Source of the DNA: DASUNQ01 sp035536455
Lineage (GTDB): Bacteria > Acidobacteriota > Thermoanaerobaculia > Multivoradales > UBA5704
DNA length: 64,000 nt
Direction of reading: 5' to 3'
Assembly (NCBI GenBank): GCA_035536455.1
Contig: DATLOC010000032.1
Location: forward strand, 10,317-74,316
A program made the translations under genes and the position numbers. Positions 1 to 8,300 of this stretch are shown here, one piece after another; position 1 is the stretch's first letter; each line of letters opens with the position of its first letter. The notes beneath the pieces are model-generated. The model ran no database searches. It was not told the DNA's origin and worked only from the letters and a program-made list of their open reading frames with translations.

Positions 1-665
1 CCCGGGTGCCAGCTCCGCGGGCGGGGGAGGGCGGCGGCGAGCTGCGCCGCCTCGTGCTCGGTCAGGCTGCGCGCCGACTTGCCGAACCAGTGGCGGCTGG
101 CGGCCTCGGCGCCGTAGATCCCCGGCCCCCACTCGACGACGTTCAGGTAGAGCTCGAGGATGCGCCGCTTCGACAGCTCGCGCTCGAGCTCGGCGGTGAG
201 CAGCGCTTCCTTGACCTTGCGCAGCGGGTTGCGCGACGGCGAGAGCCAGAGGTTCTTGGCGAGCTGCTGGGTGATCGTCGAGGCGCCGCGCGGCACGGTC
301 TTTTCTTCCAGCGCCTTGTCGAGCGCGGCGCGCAGCTCGCGGCGCGAGAAGCCGTCGTGGGAGAAGAACTCGATGTCCTCGGCGACGACGACGGCGTGCT
401 TCAGGTTGCGCGAGAGGCGCGAGCCGGGGACCCAGCGCCAGGCGACCTCGCGCTCCGGCCCCAGCCCGAGCCAGCCGCCGCGCCGCCAGCGCTCGATGAA
501 GGCTGTCGTCTCCGGCGGCTCGCCGGCGAGCGCGGCGACGTCCGGCCAAGTGCCGATCTGCCAGCCCAGCCAGAGCGCGCCGGCCGCGACCGCGATGCCG
601 GCGAGGCGCGCGCACCCCCGCCGTTTCCGGCCCTCGCGCGGCGCCGCGTACGGGGGTGCGATCAC
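1..665 (-). CDS. mtgA: Monofunctional biosynthetic peptidoglycan transglycosylase, 3' end outside window
   Basis: The protein would polymerise lipid II into glycan strands at the outer face of the inner membrane (GT51 family). The 221 visible residues start with a basic stretch and one hydrophobic segment (about residues 21-36, a membrane anchor). The GT51 motifs follow: EDIEFFSHDG with the catalytic Glu near residue 96, then RGASTITQQLAKN, then KRRILELYLN, and EWGPGIYGAE. No transpeptidase domain is seen before the window edge, and the remaining sequence fits the short monofunctional form. The GTG start is chosen because an in-frame TAA lies five codons upstream. It is divergent from the thioredoxin-like gene at 706. 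Confidence 0.93.
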   Translation of the reverse strand, partial: MIAPPYAAPREGRKRRGCARLAGIAVAAGALWLGWQIGTWPDVAALAGEPPETTAFIERWRRGGWLGLGPEREVAWRWVPGSRLSRNLKHAVVVAEDIEFFSHDGFSRRELRAALDKALEEKTVPRGASTITQQLAKNLWLSPSRNPLRKVKEALLTAELERELSKRRILELYLNVVEWGPGIYGAEAASRHWFGKSARSLTEHEAAQLAAALPRPRSWHP

Positions 666-693
666 GGGGCGGGGAGCTTAGCAGCGCCGCCGC

Positions 694-699
694 TATGCT
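694..699 (+). promoter_or_regulatory. Candidate -10 box (TATGCT), near-leaderless
   Basis: TATGCT ends 6 nt before the GTG at 706, so a transcript starting about 7 nt downstream would begin at or next to the start codon. A GGGGAG element lies 17 bp upstream. The same arrangement recurs in this window (recN, truA, 57173, 61016). Prediction from sequence only. Confidence 0.4.
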
Positions 700-705
700 C
701 CCGGC

Positions 706-1728
706 GTGCCGCCGATCACCGTCCCGCTCCACCTCCCCGAGCTGGCGCCCGGCGCCTGGCTCCAGGGGCCCGAGGTCTCGCTCGCCTTCGCGCGCGGGGC
801 CGTGGTGCTGGTCGATTTCTGGGAGGCGACCTGCGTCAACTGCCTGCGGGCGCTGCCGTACACCGTCGCCTGGCACCGACGCTACGGCGCGCGCGGCCTG
901 GTCGTCGTCGGCATCCACACGCCGGAGTTCGAACTGACCAAGGACCCGGCGGTCGTGGCCGCCGCCGCCCGCGAGCTGGGGATCGAGTACCCCGTCCTCC
1001 TCGACGACGACCGCGGGACCTGGGGCCGCTTCGCCAACCGCTACTGGCCCGCCAAGTACCTCGCCGACGCGCGCGGCTACCTGCGCTACGAGCACTTCGG
1101 CGAGGGCGCGTACGGCGAGACCGAGGGCTGGATCCAGACGCTGCTGCGCGAGGCCGGCGACGCGGGGCCGTACCCGGAGCCGCTGGCGCCGCTCCGCCCG
1201 GAGGACGCGCCCGGCGCGGTCTGCCACCCGGCGACGCGCGAGCTCTACCTCGGCTACCACCGCGGGCGGTTGCTGGCGCCCGAGGGGTACCGGCCGGAGG
1301 AGGAGGTGCGGCACGCCGGCCGCCCCGAGCCGGCGCCGGAAGGGATGGCGTCGGCGCGCGGCCTCTGGCGGCACGAGGCCGAGTACCTGGAGGCGCGCGA
1401 GGCCGGTGCCGAGCTGGAGCTGCTGTTCGAGGCCGCCGGGGTGCAGGCGGTGGCGGGGCCGGCGGGGGAGCTGGAGGTGGAGCTGGACGGCGCGCCGGTG
1501 CCCGCCGCCTGGCGCGGCGAAGACGTCGTCGAGCGCGACGGCCGCACGGTCGCGGTCTGGGAGCGGCCGCGAATGATCCGGCTCCTCGCGGGCGCCCCGT
1601 TCGCGCGCCGCCTCCTCCGCGTCCGCGCCCTCCGCCCTGACGTCCGGCTCTACACCTTCACTTTCACCAGCTGCCTGCTGCCGGAGTCGGAGAGCGGTCA
1701 GCTGCCGGCGGGCGTCATCCGCCGGTAG
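706..1728 (+). CDS. Thioredoxin-like protein with DipZ-type C-terminal domain
   Basis: A 340-residue protein with a thioredoxin/TlpA-like fold at residues 1-150, containing the redox motif CVNC in the context FWEATCVNCLRALP. This resembles the CINC site of DipZ and related redoxins. Residues 170-340 look like the beta-rich domain that follows thioredoxin in DipZ (Thioredoxin_10 type). No signal peptide or membrane segment is visible, unlike DipZ itself, so it may act in the cytoplasm or be exported by another route. The GTG start lies 6 nt after a -10-like TATGCT. Its last 31 bp overlap the convergent molybdenum-cofactor gene. The substrate cannot be told from sequence. Confidence 0.75.
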   Translation: MPPITVPLHLPELAPGAWLQGPEVSLAFARGAVVLVDFWEATCVNCLRALPYTVAWHRRYGARGLVVVGIHTPEFELTKDPAVVAAAARELGIEYPVLLDDDRGTWGRFANRYWPAKYLADARGYLRYEHFGEGAYGETEGWIQTLLREAGDAGPYPEPLAPLRPEDAPGAVCHPATRELYLGYHRGRLLAPEGYRPEEEVRHAGRPEPAPEGMASARGLWRHEAEYLEAREAGAELELLFEAAGVQAVAGPAGELEVELDGAPVPAAWRGEDVVERDGRTVAVWERPRMIRLLAGAPFARRLLRVRALRPDVRLYTFTFTSCLLPESESGQLPAGVIRR

Positions 1729-2300
1729 TCGTCGGGTGTGTCCACGTCGTCGACAACACCGGGGTCGTCGACCTCCACCTCCAGGAGCGCCTCGGGGTGG
1801 CGGTCGCGGAGCTGGCGGAGACCGACGGCGGGGTCGAGGGTGGAGACCTCGGCGACGAGAGACGGAGCGATGAGCAGCGGATGGCCCCGCCGGCCGTGGA
1901 AGACCGGCTCGACGAGCCCGGCGCCGCTCTCGACCTGACGGGCGAGGAGATGCGCGACGGTCCCGGGGCGCAGCGCCGGCAGGTCCGCCGGGCAGACCAG
2001 GAGCGGCCCGCGGCCGGCGAGCCCCGCGGCACCGCCGAAGGCTTCGATCCCGGCCAGCACGCTCCAGAGCATGCCGCGCTCCGGCGCCGGGTTGAGGGTG
2101 AAGCCGATCCCCTCCTGCGCCGCCCACTCGCCGAGCCCCTTGTCGTCGGGGTCGATGACGACGACCACCTCGTCCACGCCGCCGGCGCGCAGGGCCGCCA
2201 CCACGGCGCCGATCATCGTCTCCTCGCCGTAGGGGAGGAGGAGCTTCGGAAAGCCCATGCGGCGCGAGGCGCCGGCGGCGGGGAGGACGGCGGCGGGCAT
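1698..2300 (-). CDS. MocA/MobA-like molybdenum cofactor nucleotidyltransferase
   Basis: A 200-residue nucleotidyltransferase of the MobA/MocA fold. The N-terminus shows the nucleotide-binding signature LPAAGASRRMGFPK (residues 6-19), then CPADLPAL (the metal-binding Asp region) and a C-terminal DVDTPDDY motif typical of MocA. MocA-type enzymes add CMP to molybdopterin, making the cytosine dinucleotide cofactor used by xanthine-oxidase-family enzymes. The neighbouring operon at 3942-8845 encodes such an enzyme, which supports cytidylyl rather than guanylyl transfer, although sequence alone does not prove it. It overlaps the end of the convergent gene at 706-1728 by 31 bp. A -10-like CATAAT lies just upstream of the ATG. 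Confidence 0.82.
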   Translation of the reverse strand: MPAAVLPAAGASRRMGFPKLLLPYGEETMIGAVVAALRAGGVDEVVVVIDPDDKGLGEWAAQEGIGFTLNPAPERGMLWSVLAGIEAFGGAAGLAGRGPLLVCPADLPALRPGTVAHLLARQVESGAGLVEPVFHGRRGHPLLIAPSLVAEVSTLDPAVGLRQLRDRHPEALLEVEVDDPGVVDDVDTPDDYRRMTPAGS

Positions 2301-2303
2301 GCG

Positions 2304-2313
2304 GCATTATGCT
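2304..2313. promoter_or_regulatory. Overlapping divergent -10 boxes between mocA-like gene and 2334
   Basis: Read on the minus strand, CATAAT (2311-2306) ends 5 nt before the ATG at 2300. On the plus strand, TATGCT (2308-2313) lies 20 nt before the ATG at 2334, which also has a GAGGAG ribosome site. The two boxes share bases, so the two promoters would compete for polymerase. Inferred from sequence only. Confidence 0.35.
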
Positions 2314-2333
2314 CCGCGGCGAGGAGCACCCGC

Positions 2334-3911
2334 ATGCCGTACCTGCCGCGCCGCCGCACCCTCCTCCCCGCGCTCGCCGTCTGCCTCGCCGTGCTGCCGT
2401 GCGCCGCCGCCGCCCTCGCGGTGCCGCCGCCGCCGGCCGACCGCGCCGACCGCTTCGGCGTCTACCACTGGGGCGCCGACTACTCGGCCTGGCCGGGCAG
2501 CCCCGACCGGCTCAACTGGGGTGCCGACCGCGTTGCGGCGCTGGGCAGCCGCACGCTCCGCGTCTTCCTCGGCGGCAGCGAGTTCTACGACGTGAATCCC
2601 GAACCCAACGCCCGCAACGACGGCTTCCTCCGCCGCATCGCCGCCGCCCCGGCCTACCGCCGGCTCTTCCGCGACCCGCGCTTCCGCACCTACCTGCTGA
2701 CGGTCTACCCGTCGGCCGCCTTCGCCGTCTGGCGCGACGGCCTCGACCCCGCCGAGGCGGCAAGCGAGCGCGAGCAGGTCGCGCGCCTCGGCGCGGCGCT
2801 CCTCGCCGACCCGGCGCACGCCGGCAAGAGCTTCATCGTCCTCAACTGGGAGGGCGACCACGCGACGGCCGCGCTCGCCGCGGACGACCCGCTGTGGGAC
2901 GACTTCGCCGCCTGGATCGAGGCCCGCGCCGCCGGCGTGCGCGACGCGCGGGCGCGGGTGCCGGGGAGCGCCGCGCGACTCTACTCGGGGCTGGAGTTCA
3001 ACTTTGTCGAGGAGCGGAGCGAGGCGGCGGGGCGCAACGTTCGCTGCGGCGAGGCGGGCACGCGCTGCGTCATCGACGCGGTGGCGCCGCGGGTGAAGGT
3101 CGACTACTACTCCTACTCGGCGTGGCAGAGCCTCAACGTCAAGCTCGCCGCGCCGCAGGCCAGCCTGCGCGATCGGCTGGGCGCGGACCTCGCGTTCGCA
3201 TTGCGCGCGGTGCGGGCGCGGCGGCCGCAGGTGACGGCCGCCAACTTCATCCTCGGCGAGGTCGGCTTCGCCCGCTCGCTCTACGGCGAGTGCGCGGCGG
3301 CGCGCTACCTCGACGAGGCCCTGGCTGCGGCCGAGGCCGCCGACGTCTCCTACGCCGTCGTCTGGCAGGCGCTCGACAACCGCTGGCGGGTGGAGGACGG
3401 CCCCACGCGCACGCTGACCAGCTGCGACGCGCCCGACTGGCTGCTCTACGGCCTCCACCGCGGCGACGACGGCGGCAGGACGCTCCTCGGCGCGACCTTC
3501 ACCGCCTTTCTCCAGGGCGGCGCGGCGGTGCTGCCCGCCCGCTGCCCGCGGATCGTCGCCGGCGGCGTCCAGAACCCGGCGGCGCCGGGCAGCGCGCGCT
3601 TCACGCCGGGGAGCCCGCTCGCCGTCCTCGGCAGCGGCTTCTCGCCGGCCGGCAACCGCGTCCACGTCCTCCAGGCCCACGTCGTCGGCGACGACGTGCC
3701 CGACCCCAACGTGCGGCTGACGCTGGCGCCGGCGGCCGGCGGCGCGCCCTGGGCCGAGTCGCGGCGCCGCATCGAGACCGCGCTGCCGCGCGAGCCGCTC
3801 CACGACGGCTGCGCGCTGGTCTGGGTCACCACCGCCGAAGGGATCGACTCCAACGGCCGCCTGGTTTGGATCCGAGCGCCGGCGCAGCCGCAACCCGACA
3901 AAGGCGACTGA
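2334..3911 (+). CDS. Secreted TIM-barrel (glycoside-hydrolase-like) protein with C-terminal TIG-like domain
   Basis: A 525-residue exported protein. The start at 2334 follows a GAGGAG ribosome site and gives a clear signal peptide: RRR, a hydrophobic core, then an AALA-type cleavage region near residue 30. The body opens with FGVYHWGADY and continues with alternating strands and helices of a TIM-barrel type. An ILGEVGF motif near residue 305 is placed as the acid/base or nucleophile Glu would be in a clan-A glycosidase. Residues 410-520 begin with SPLAVLGSGFSP and look like an IPT/TIG immunoglobulin-like domain. No specific hydrolase family could be assigned. It is divergent from the MocA-like gene. 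Confidence 0.6.
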   Translation: MPYLPRRRTLLPALAVCLAVLPCAAAALAVPPPPADRADRFGVYHWGADYSAWPGSPDRLNWGADRVAALGSRTLRVFLGGSEFYDVNPEPNARNDGFLRRIAAAPAYRRLFRDPRFRTYLLTVYPSAAFAVWRDGLDPAEAASEREQVARLGAALLADPAHAGKSFIVLNWEGDHATAALAADDPLWDDFAAWIEARAAGVRDARARVPGSAARLYSGLEFNFVEERSEAAGRNVRCGEAGTRCVIDAVAPRVKVDYYSYSAWQSLNVKLAAPQASLRDRLGADLAFALRAVRARRPQVTAANFILGEVGFARSLYGECAAARYLDEALAAAEAADVSYAVVWQALDNRWRVEDGPTRTLTSCDAPDWLLYGLHRGDDGGRTLLGATFTAFLQGGAAVLPARCPRIVAGGVQNPAAPGSARFTPGSPLAVLGSGFSPAGNRVHVLQAHVVGDDVPDPNVRLTLAPAAGGAPWAESRRRIETALPREPLHDGCALVWVTTAEGIDSNGRLVWIRAPAQPQPDKGD

Positions 3912-3941
3912 CCCCGGGGGGCAAGGAGGCGCCGCAGGGCG

Positions 3942-4985
3942 TCAGAGGATGGCCAGCGGGTGCTTGGGGGCGGGGCGCTCGACGGGGAGGCCGGCGGCTT
4001 CGCGCAGCGCGGCTTCGGCGTAGGCCTCGACCATCTTGACGCGCCACTGGGTCTGGAAGTCGGTGTTGTCCATCGGCGTCGCCGCCTGGCGGGCGAGGCG
4101 GGCGGCTGCCGCGATCCGCTCCGGCGTCGGCCGCTCTCCGGTGAGGAGCGCCTCGGCCGCCGGCACCGCCAGCGGTTGCGAGGAGACGGCGCCGAGGACC
4201 AGGCGGGCGCGCTCGATTGTGCCGTCGGGCGCGGTCCAGAGGGCCGCCGCGGCGGAGAGCACCGCGAAGTCGATCGAGCCGCGGCGGCGCAGCTTCCAGA
4301 AGCTGGCGCGGCAGCGGGAGGCGTCCGCGTCGCCCGGCACCACGACCTCGGTCAGGATCTCGTCCGGCCGCTTCGCCAGGTAGTCGATGCCGTCGTCGCG
4401 GTAGAGCGTCGCGAGCGGCACCTCGCGCTCACCGGCGGCCGAGACCAGCCGCACGCGCGCGCCGAGCGCCAGGAGCACCGGCGCCGAGTCCGAGGCCGCG
4501 TGCGCCCAGCAGCGCGGCGAGCTGGTCGCCACCCAGCAGATCTCCCCTTCCTCCTTCATGCAGAAAGCGATCGAGCGCCGCCAGTCCTCGGTCTGGTTGT
4601 AGTAGGTGCAGCGGGTGTCGACGCAGAGGTTGCCGCCGAGCGTCCCCATCTGGCGCAGCGGCGGCGAGGAGATGGACGCCACGGCGCGCGCCAGCGCCGG
4701 CCAGCGCCCGCGCACCGCCGGATGGCGCGCCAGGTCGTCGAGGATCGTCGTCGCGCCGATCCGCAGCTCGCCGTTGGCGCGCACCCCGGCGAGGTCCGGC
4801 ACCCCCATCAGGCTCACCACCGTCGCCGCCTTCTGGTGGCGCCGCTTCATGTTCGGCCAGAGGTCGGTGCCGCCGGCCACCAGCCGCACCGGCCGCCCCT
4901 CGCCGGCCCCTTCGCCGGCGAGGACCGCCGCCGCCTCGGCGAGGCTCTGCGGCCGCAGGAAGCGGAAGCGGGGGAGACGGAGCAC
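3942..4985 (-). CDS. FAD subunit of a 4-hydroxybenzoyl-CoA reductase-like molybdenum enzyme, with [4Fe-4S] loop
   Basis: A 347-residue FAD-binding subunit of the xanthine oxidase family. FAD motifs are LVAGGTDLWPN (35-45) and MGTLGGNL (113-120). Between them and the core lies an insertion carrying Cys126, Cys142, Cys150 and Cys159. The spacing (16, 8, 9) matches that of the [4Fe-4S] ligands known in the beta subunit of Thauera 4-hydroxybenzoyl-CoA reductase, and ordinary xanthine dehydrogenases lack this loop. The subunit would pass electrons between the 2Fe-2S subunit and an outside donor through FAD and the extra cluster. It starts with GTG 13 nt after the molybdenum subunit, last in a four-gene operon. 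The substrate is inferred, not shown. Confidence 0.85.
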   Translation of the reverse strand: MLRLPRFRFLRPQSLAEAAAVLAGEGAGEGRPVRLVAGGTDLWPNMKRRHQKAATVVSLMGVPDLAGVRANGELRIGATTILDDLARHPAVRGRWPALARAVASISSPPLRQMGTLGGNLCVDTRCTYYNQTEDWRRSIAFCMKEEGEICWVATSSPRCWAHAASDSAPVLLALGARVRLVSAAGEREVPLATLYRDDGIDYLAKRPDEILTEVVVPGDADASRCRASFWKLRRRGSIDFAVLSAAAALWTAPDGTIERARLVLGAVSSQPLAVPAAEALLTGERPTPERIAAAARLARQAATPMDNTDFQTQWRVKMVEAYAEAALREAAGLPVERPAPKHPLAIL

Positions 4986-4998
4986 CGGAGGGGAGCGC

Positions 4999-7575
4999 CT
5001 AGCTCTTCCGCAGGTCCTCGACGCCGGTGGTGAGGGCGGCGAGCTTCTTGCGGCGCAGGGCCTCGTCGCGGTCGGTCATCGTGCCGGCGGCGGAGCGCAT
5101 GCCGGAGCGCAGGCGGTCGCGGAAGTCGTTGATGGCGCGGCCGTCGCCGCCCTGCGCCGGCGTCGGCACCTGGAGCGTCTCGCCGAAGTCCACCTCCGGG
5201 AAGCCCGCCGGCCCGTAGCGCGGCGCCTGGCCGCGCGCCTTCGCGTCGAGCGCCTTGGCCACCATGTGCGGGTGGATCGGCACCTGGTCGATGCGCACGC
5301 CGACCGCGTCCCAGATGGCGTTGGCGACCGCCGGCATGACCGGCAGGAGCGGCCCCTGGCCGACCTCCTTGGCGCCGTAGGGACCCGCCGGGTCGGGGTC
5401 CTCGATCAGGTAGGTGGTCACCGGCGGCATGTCGAGGAAGGTGGGGCTCTTGTACTCCAGCAGCGACGGGTGCTTGTGGACGAGCGCCGCGGAGAGGTGG
5501 CGCGGCAGGCGGCGGAAGGCCTGCTCCTCCATCATCGCCTCGCCGAGCCCCATGTAGACGCTCCCCTCCACCTGCCCCAGCGCCAGCACCGGGTTGATTG
5601 ACTTGCCGACGTCGTGGGCGATCCAGACGTGCAGCGGCTGCCAGAGCCCGGTCGCCGGGTCCACCTCCACTTCGACGACCGCCGCGGTGTAGGAGTAGGC
5701 CGGCGAGGGGCCGACGCCGGCGCCGCGGTAGCGCCCGGGCGAGCGCGGCGGCACGTAGCTGCCGGTCGTGCCGAGCGTGCCGAAGCGGGCCTCGGCGGCG
5801 ACCACCGCCTCGGGAAAGCTGAGCCCGCGCTCCGGCTCCTCGGCGTCGAAGACGCGGCCCTCGGCGAACACCAGCCGCCCGGCCGGCACCTCGAGCTGCT
5901 CGGCCGCGGCTTCGGCGAGCAGCGCGCGCGCCCGCTCGGCGGCCTGGAGGGCGGCGTTGCCGACCATCAGCGTGACGCGCGAGGAGTAGCTGCCGAGGTC
6001 GACGGGGGTCAGGTCGGTGTCGCCGACGCAGAGGCGGATGTCGGCGAGCGGCACGCCCAGCACCTCGGCGACGACCGCCGCCAGCACCGAGTCCGAGCCC
6101 TGGCCGATCTCGGTCTCGCCGCAGAAGACGGCGACGGCGCCGGAGCGGTCGAGCTTGAGCTGCACGCCCGACTGCGGCATGTGGTTCCAGTAGATCGGCA
6201 GTCCGGCGCCGCAGAGGTAGGCGCCGCAGGCGAGCCCCAGCCCGCGCCCCTCCGGCAGCTTCGACCAGCGCTCGCGGAAGCCGCTCCCCACGACCACCGC
6301 CTCCAGGCACTGGCGCAGCCCCAGCGAGCCGATGCGCAGCCAGTTGGCGGTCGTGCTCCCGGGCTCGGCCAGCATGCCGAGCCGCAGGTCGGCGGGGTTC
6401 TTCCCCAGCGCCACCGCGATCTTGTCGAGGTGGACCTCGAAGCCGAAGCGCGGCTGCGGCGTGCCATGGCCGCGCTTGGGGCCGCAGGGCGGCTTGTTGG
6501 TGAAGGTGCGGACGCCGTCGAAGCGGTAGGCGGGCAGCTCGTAGGTGACGGTCTGCAGCGCCCCCGTGTAGTAGGTCGAGGCCACGCCGTAGCTGCCGTA
6601 GGCGCCGCCGTCGAGGGCGGTCTCCAGGTGCTGGGCGGTGATCGCGCCGTCGCGGGTGACGCCGGTCTTGACGCGCATCAGCACCGGGTGGCGGCCGCGG
6701 TGGCAGTAGAAGACCTCCTCGCGGTCGAGCGTGATCTTGACCGGCCGCCCGAGCTTGAGCGCCATCTTGGCGGCCACGATCTCGTGGCTAAAGGGGTCGC
6801 TCTTGCCGCCGAAGCCGCCGCCGTTCGGGCAGGCGACGACGCGGATGCGCGAGGCGGGAATCTCCAGCACCTTGGCGAGCGCGCGGTGGACGTAGTGCGG
6901 CGTCTGCGTCGCCGAGTAGACGGTGACGCGGTCGTCGTCCTCGGGCACCGCCACCGCCGCGTGCTGCTCCATCGGCAGGTGGGTGTTGCCGTCGTAGAAG
7001 AGGACGTCCTCGAAGACCTCGTCGGCCGCGGCGAACCCTGCCTCCAGGTCGCCGAACTGCAGCGACACCCGCTTGTGGACGTTGCCGCCGTCGCCGTAGT
7101 CGTGGATGCGCGGCTCGGGCGTGGCGAGGGCTTCCTCGATCGAGGCGATGGTGGCGAGCGGCTCGTACTCGACGCGCACGGCGAGCGCCGCCTCCCAGGC
7201 CGCGTCCTCGGTCGCCGCCGCCACCGCCGCCACCGGGTCGCCGACGAAGCGGACGCGCTCGGGGCAGAGGGCGTGCTCGTCTTGCGACACCGGCAGGATG
7301 CCGAAGGGGATGGGGAGATCCTTGCCGGTGAGGAAGCCGAGCACTCCCGGCACCCGCTCGGCGGCGGCGAGGTCGATCGCCGCGATCCGCGCGTGCGGCA
7401 CGGTCGAGCGGACCAACCGCAGGAAGCACATGCGCGGGAAGAAGAGGTCGTCGGCGAACTTGGTGACGCCGGTCACCTTGGCCCGCCCGTCCACGCGGCG
7501 GAACGGCTTGCCGACGAGGGAGGGCTCGCGCTCGCGGGCGGGCTCCTCCGGCGGGCGGCGGGCGGGCTCGGCCAT
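4999..7575 (-). CDS. Molybdopterin-binding catalytic subunit, 4-hydroxybenzoyl-CoA reductase-like
   Basis: An 858-residue large subunit of the xanthine oxidase family. The order is an N-terminal ald_Xan_dh domain (GKPFRRVDGRAKVTG onward), then the Mo-cofactor domains with GGGFGGKSDP, TNKPPCGPKRGHGTPQPR and EIGQGSDSV, and near the C-terminus GLGEAMMEEQ, which holds the conserved active-site Glu region. Several of these motifs resemble HcrA more than xanthine dehydrogenase. The ATG at 7575 lies 5 nt after the stop of the secreted-protein gene and is chosen over upstream codons because the N-terminal domain begins soon after it. The protein is longer than typical HcrA (about 770 residues), with extra N- and C-terminal tails. 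It probably needs the cofactor made by the MocA-like gene. Confidence 0.87.
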   Translation of the reverse strand: MAEPARRPPEEPAREREPSLVGKPFRRVDGRAKVTGVTKFADDLFFPRMCFLRLVRSTVPHARIAAIDLAAAERVPGVLGFLTGKDLPIPFGILPVSQDEHALCPERVRFVGDPVAAVAAATEDAAWEAALAVRVEYEPLATIASIEEALATPEPRIHDYGDGGNVHKRVSLQFGDLEAGFAAADEVFEDVLFYDGNTHLPMEQHAAVAVPEDDDRVTVYSATQTPHYVHRALAKVLEIPASRIRVVACPNGGGFGGKSDPFSHEIVAAKMALKLGRPVKITLDREEVFYCHRGRHPVLMRVKTGVTRDGAITAQHLETALDGGAYGSYGVASTYYTGALQTVTYELPAYRFDGVRTFTNKPPCGPKRGHGTPQPRFGFEVHLDKIAVALGKNPADLRLGMLAEPGSTTANWLRIGSLGLRQCLEAVVVGSGFRERWSKLPEGRGLGLACGAYLCGAGLPIYWNHMPQSGVQLKLDRSGAVAVFCGETEIGQGSDSVLAAVVAEVLGVPLADIRLCVGDTDLTPVDLGSYSSRVTLMVGNAALQAAERARALLAEAAAEQLEVPAGRLVFAEGRVFDAEEPERGLSFPEAVVAAEARFGTLGTTGSYVPPRSPGRYRGAGVGPSPAYSYTAAVVEVEVDPATGLWQPLHVWIAHDVGKSINPVLALGQVEGSVYMGLGEAMMEEQAFRRLPRHLSAALVHKHPSLLEYKSPTFLDMPPVTTYLIEDPDPAGPYGAKEVGQGPLLPVMPAVANAIWDAVGVRIDQVPIHPHMVAKALDAKARGQAPRYGPAGFPEVDFGETLQVPTPAQGGDGRAINDFRDRLRSGMRSAAGTMTDRDEALRRKKLAALTTGVEDLRKS

Positions 7576-7580
7576 CGCGC

Positions 7581-8300
7581 TCAGAAGGCCCGGGTGTCGA
7601 GGAAGTTGCGGTTCTGGGACGGCGGGTTGCGGTAGCTCTTGCTGACGCAGGGGATGGCGAGGAGCGGGTTGGTCGGGCACTGGGTGACGGTGACGGTGTG
7701 CTCGACGTTGCTCATGTTGGCGATGAACACCCAGTAGCGTCCGTTGACGCCGCGGCCGTCCAGCACCTTCAGCGTCACCTCGACGTTGCCGGGCCCGAAG
7801 AACCAGAAGGCGCCGGAGTCCTCGCCGAGCTGGATCGCGTGCCCCACTCCATCGCTTTCACCGACCTTCCACTCGGCGGTGGCGGTGAAGGCGCCGCCGT
7901 GAAAGGTGAGGGTCAGGTCCTCCTCCCGCACGGCGAAGCCGTCGGTCAGGTGAAGCGTGCCGTCGATCCAGACCTCCACCGTGTAGCCGCCGGCCGGCAG
8001 CGGCTGCAGGGTGAAGCTCTGCTTCCACTCCCCGGGGGGGCAGGGAAGGATGGTGACGATCTGGGCGCCTTCCAGCCGCACGGTCCGCCCGGCGAGCACC
8101 GGCTCCGCGAAATGCACGGGGCAGTCGATGGAGAAGCCGGAGACGGTGATGTCGATGCGCTCGGCGGTGCTCGGCAGGCGGTTACCGAGGCTCAGCCAGA
8201 GCAGCTCGACGTGGTCGGCCGCGGCGGGCGCGGCCGCCAGGAAGACGACGAGGAGGGCGAGCGCCAGCCCGTGAAGCGGGACGCGAGACGGTTGCGGCAT
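7581..8300 (-). CDS. Secreted protein of unknown function inside the molybdenum-enzyme operon
   Basis: A 239-residue protein with a signal peptide (hydrophobic residues about 9-27, cleavage near AAAADH). The mature part is beta-rich, with four cysteines that could form disulfides (DCPVHF, LPCPPG, TQCPTN, IPCVS). The tail from about residue 175 (FWFFGPGNVEVTLKVLDG, YWVFIANMSNVEHTVTVT) resembles a C-terminal module I associate with many secreted acidobacterial proteins. Its ATG overlaps the stop of the 2Fe-2S subunit gene as TGATG, so translation is probably coupled. This placement is odd because the reductase subunits are cytoplasmic. No function can be assigned. Confidence 0.72.
   Translation of the reverse strand: MPQPSRVPLHGLALALLVVFLAAAPAAADHVELLWLSLGNRLPSTAERIDITVSGFSIDCPVHFAEPVLAGRTVRLEGAQIVTILPCPPGEWKQSFTLQPLPAGGYTVEVWIDGTLHLTDGFAVREEDLTLTFHGGAFTATAEWKVGESDGVGHAIQLGEDSGAFWFFGPGNVEVTLKVLDGRGVNGRYWVFIANMSNVEHTVTVTQCPTNPLLAIPCVSKSYRNPPSQNRNFLDTRAF

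Noticed and set aside
5614..7635. Long plus-strand open frame opposite the molybdenum subunit (about 670 codons)
   Set aside because: Antisense shadow created by high GC; the minus-strand protein has clear catalytic motifs while this one is low-complexity Arg/Ala/Gly.
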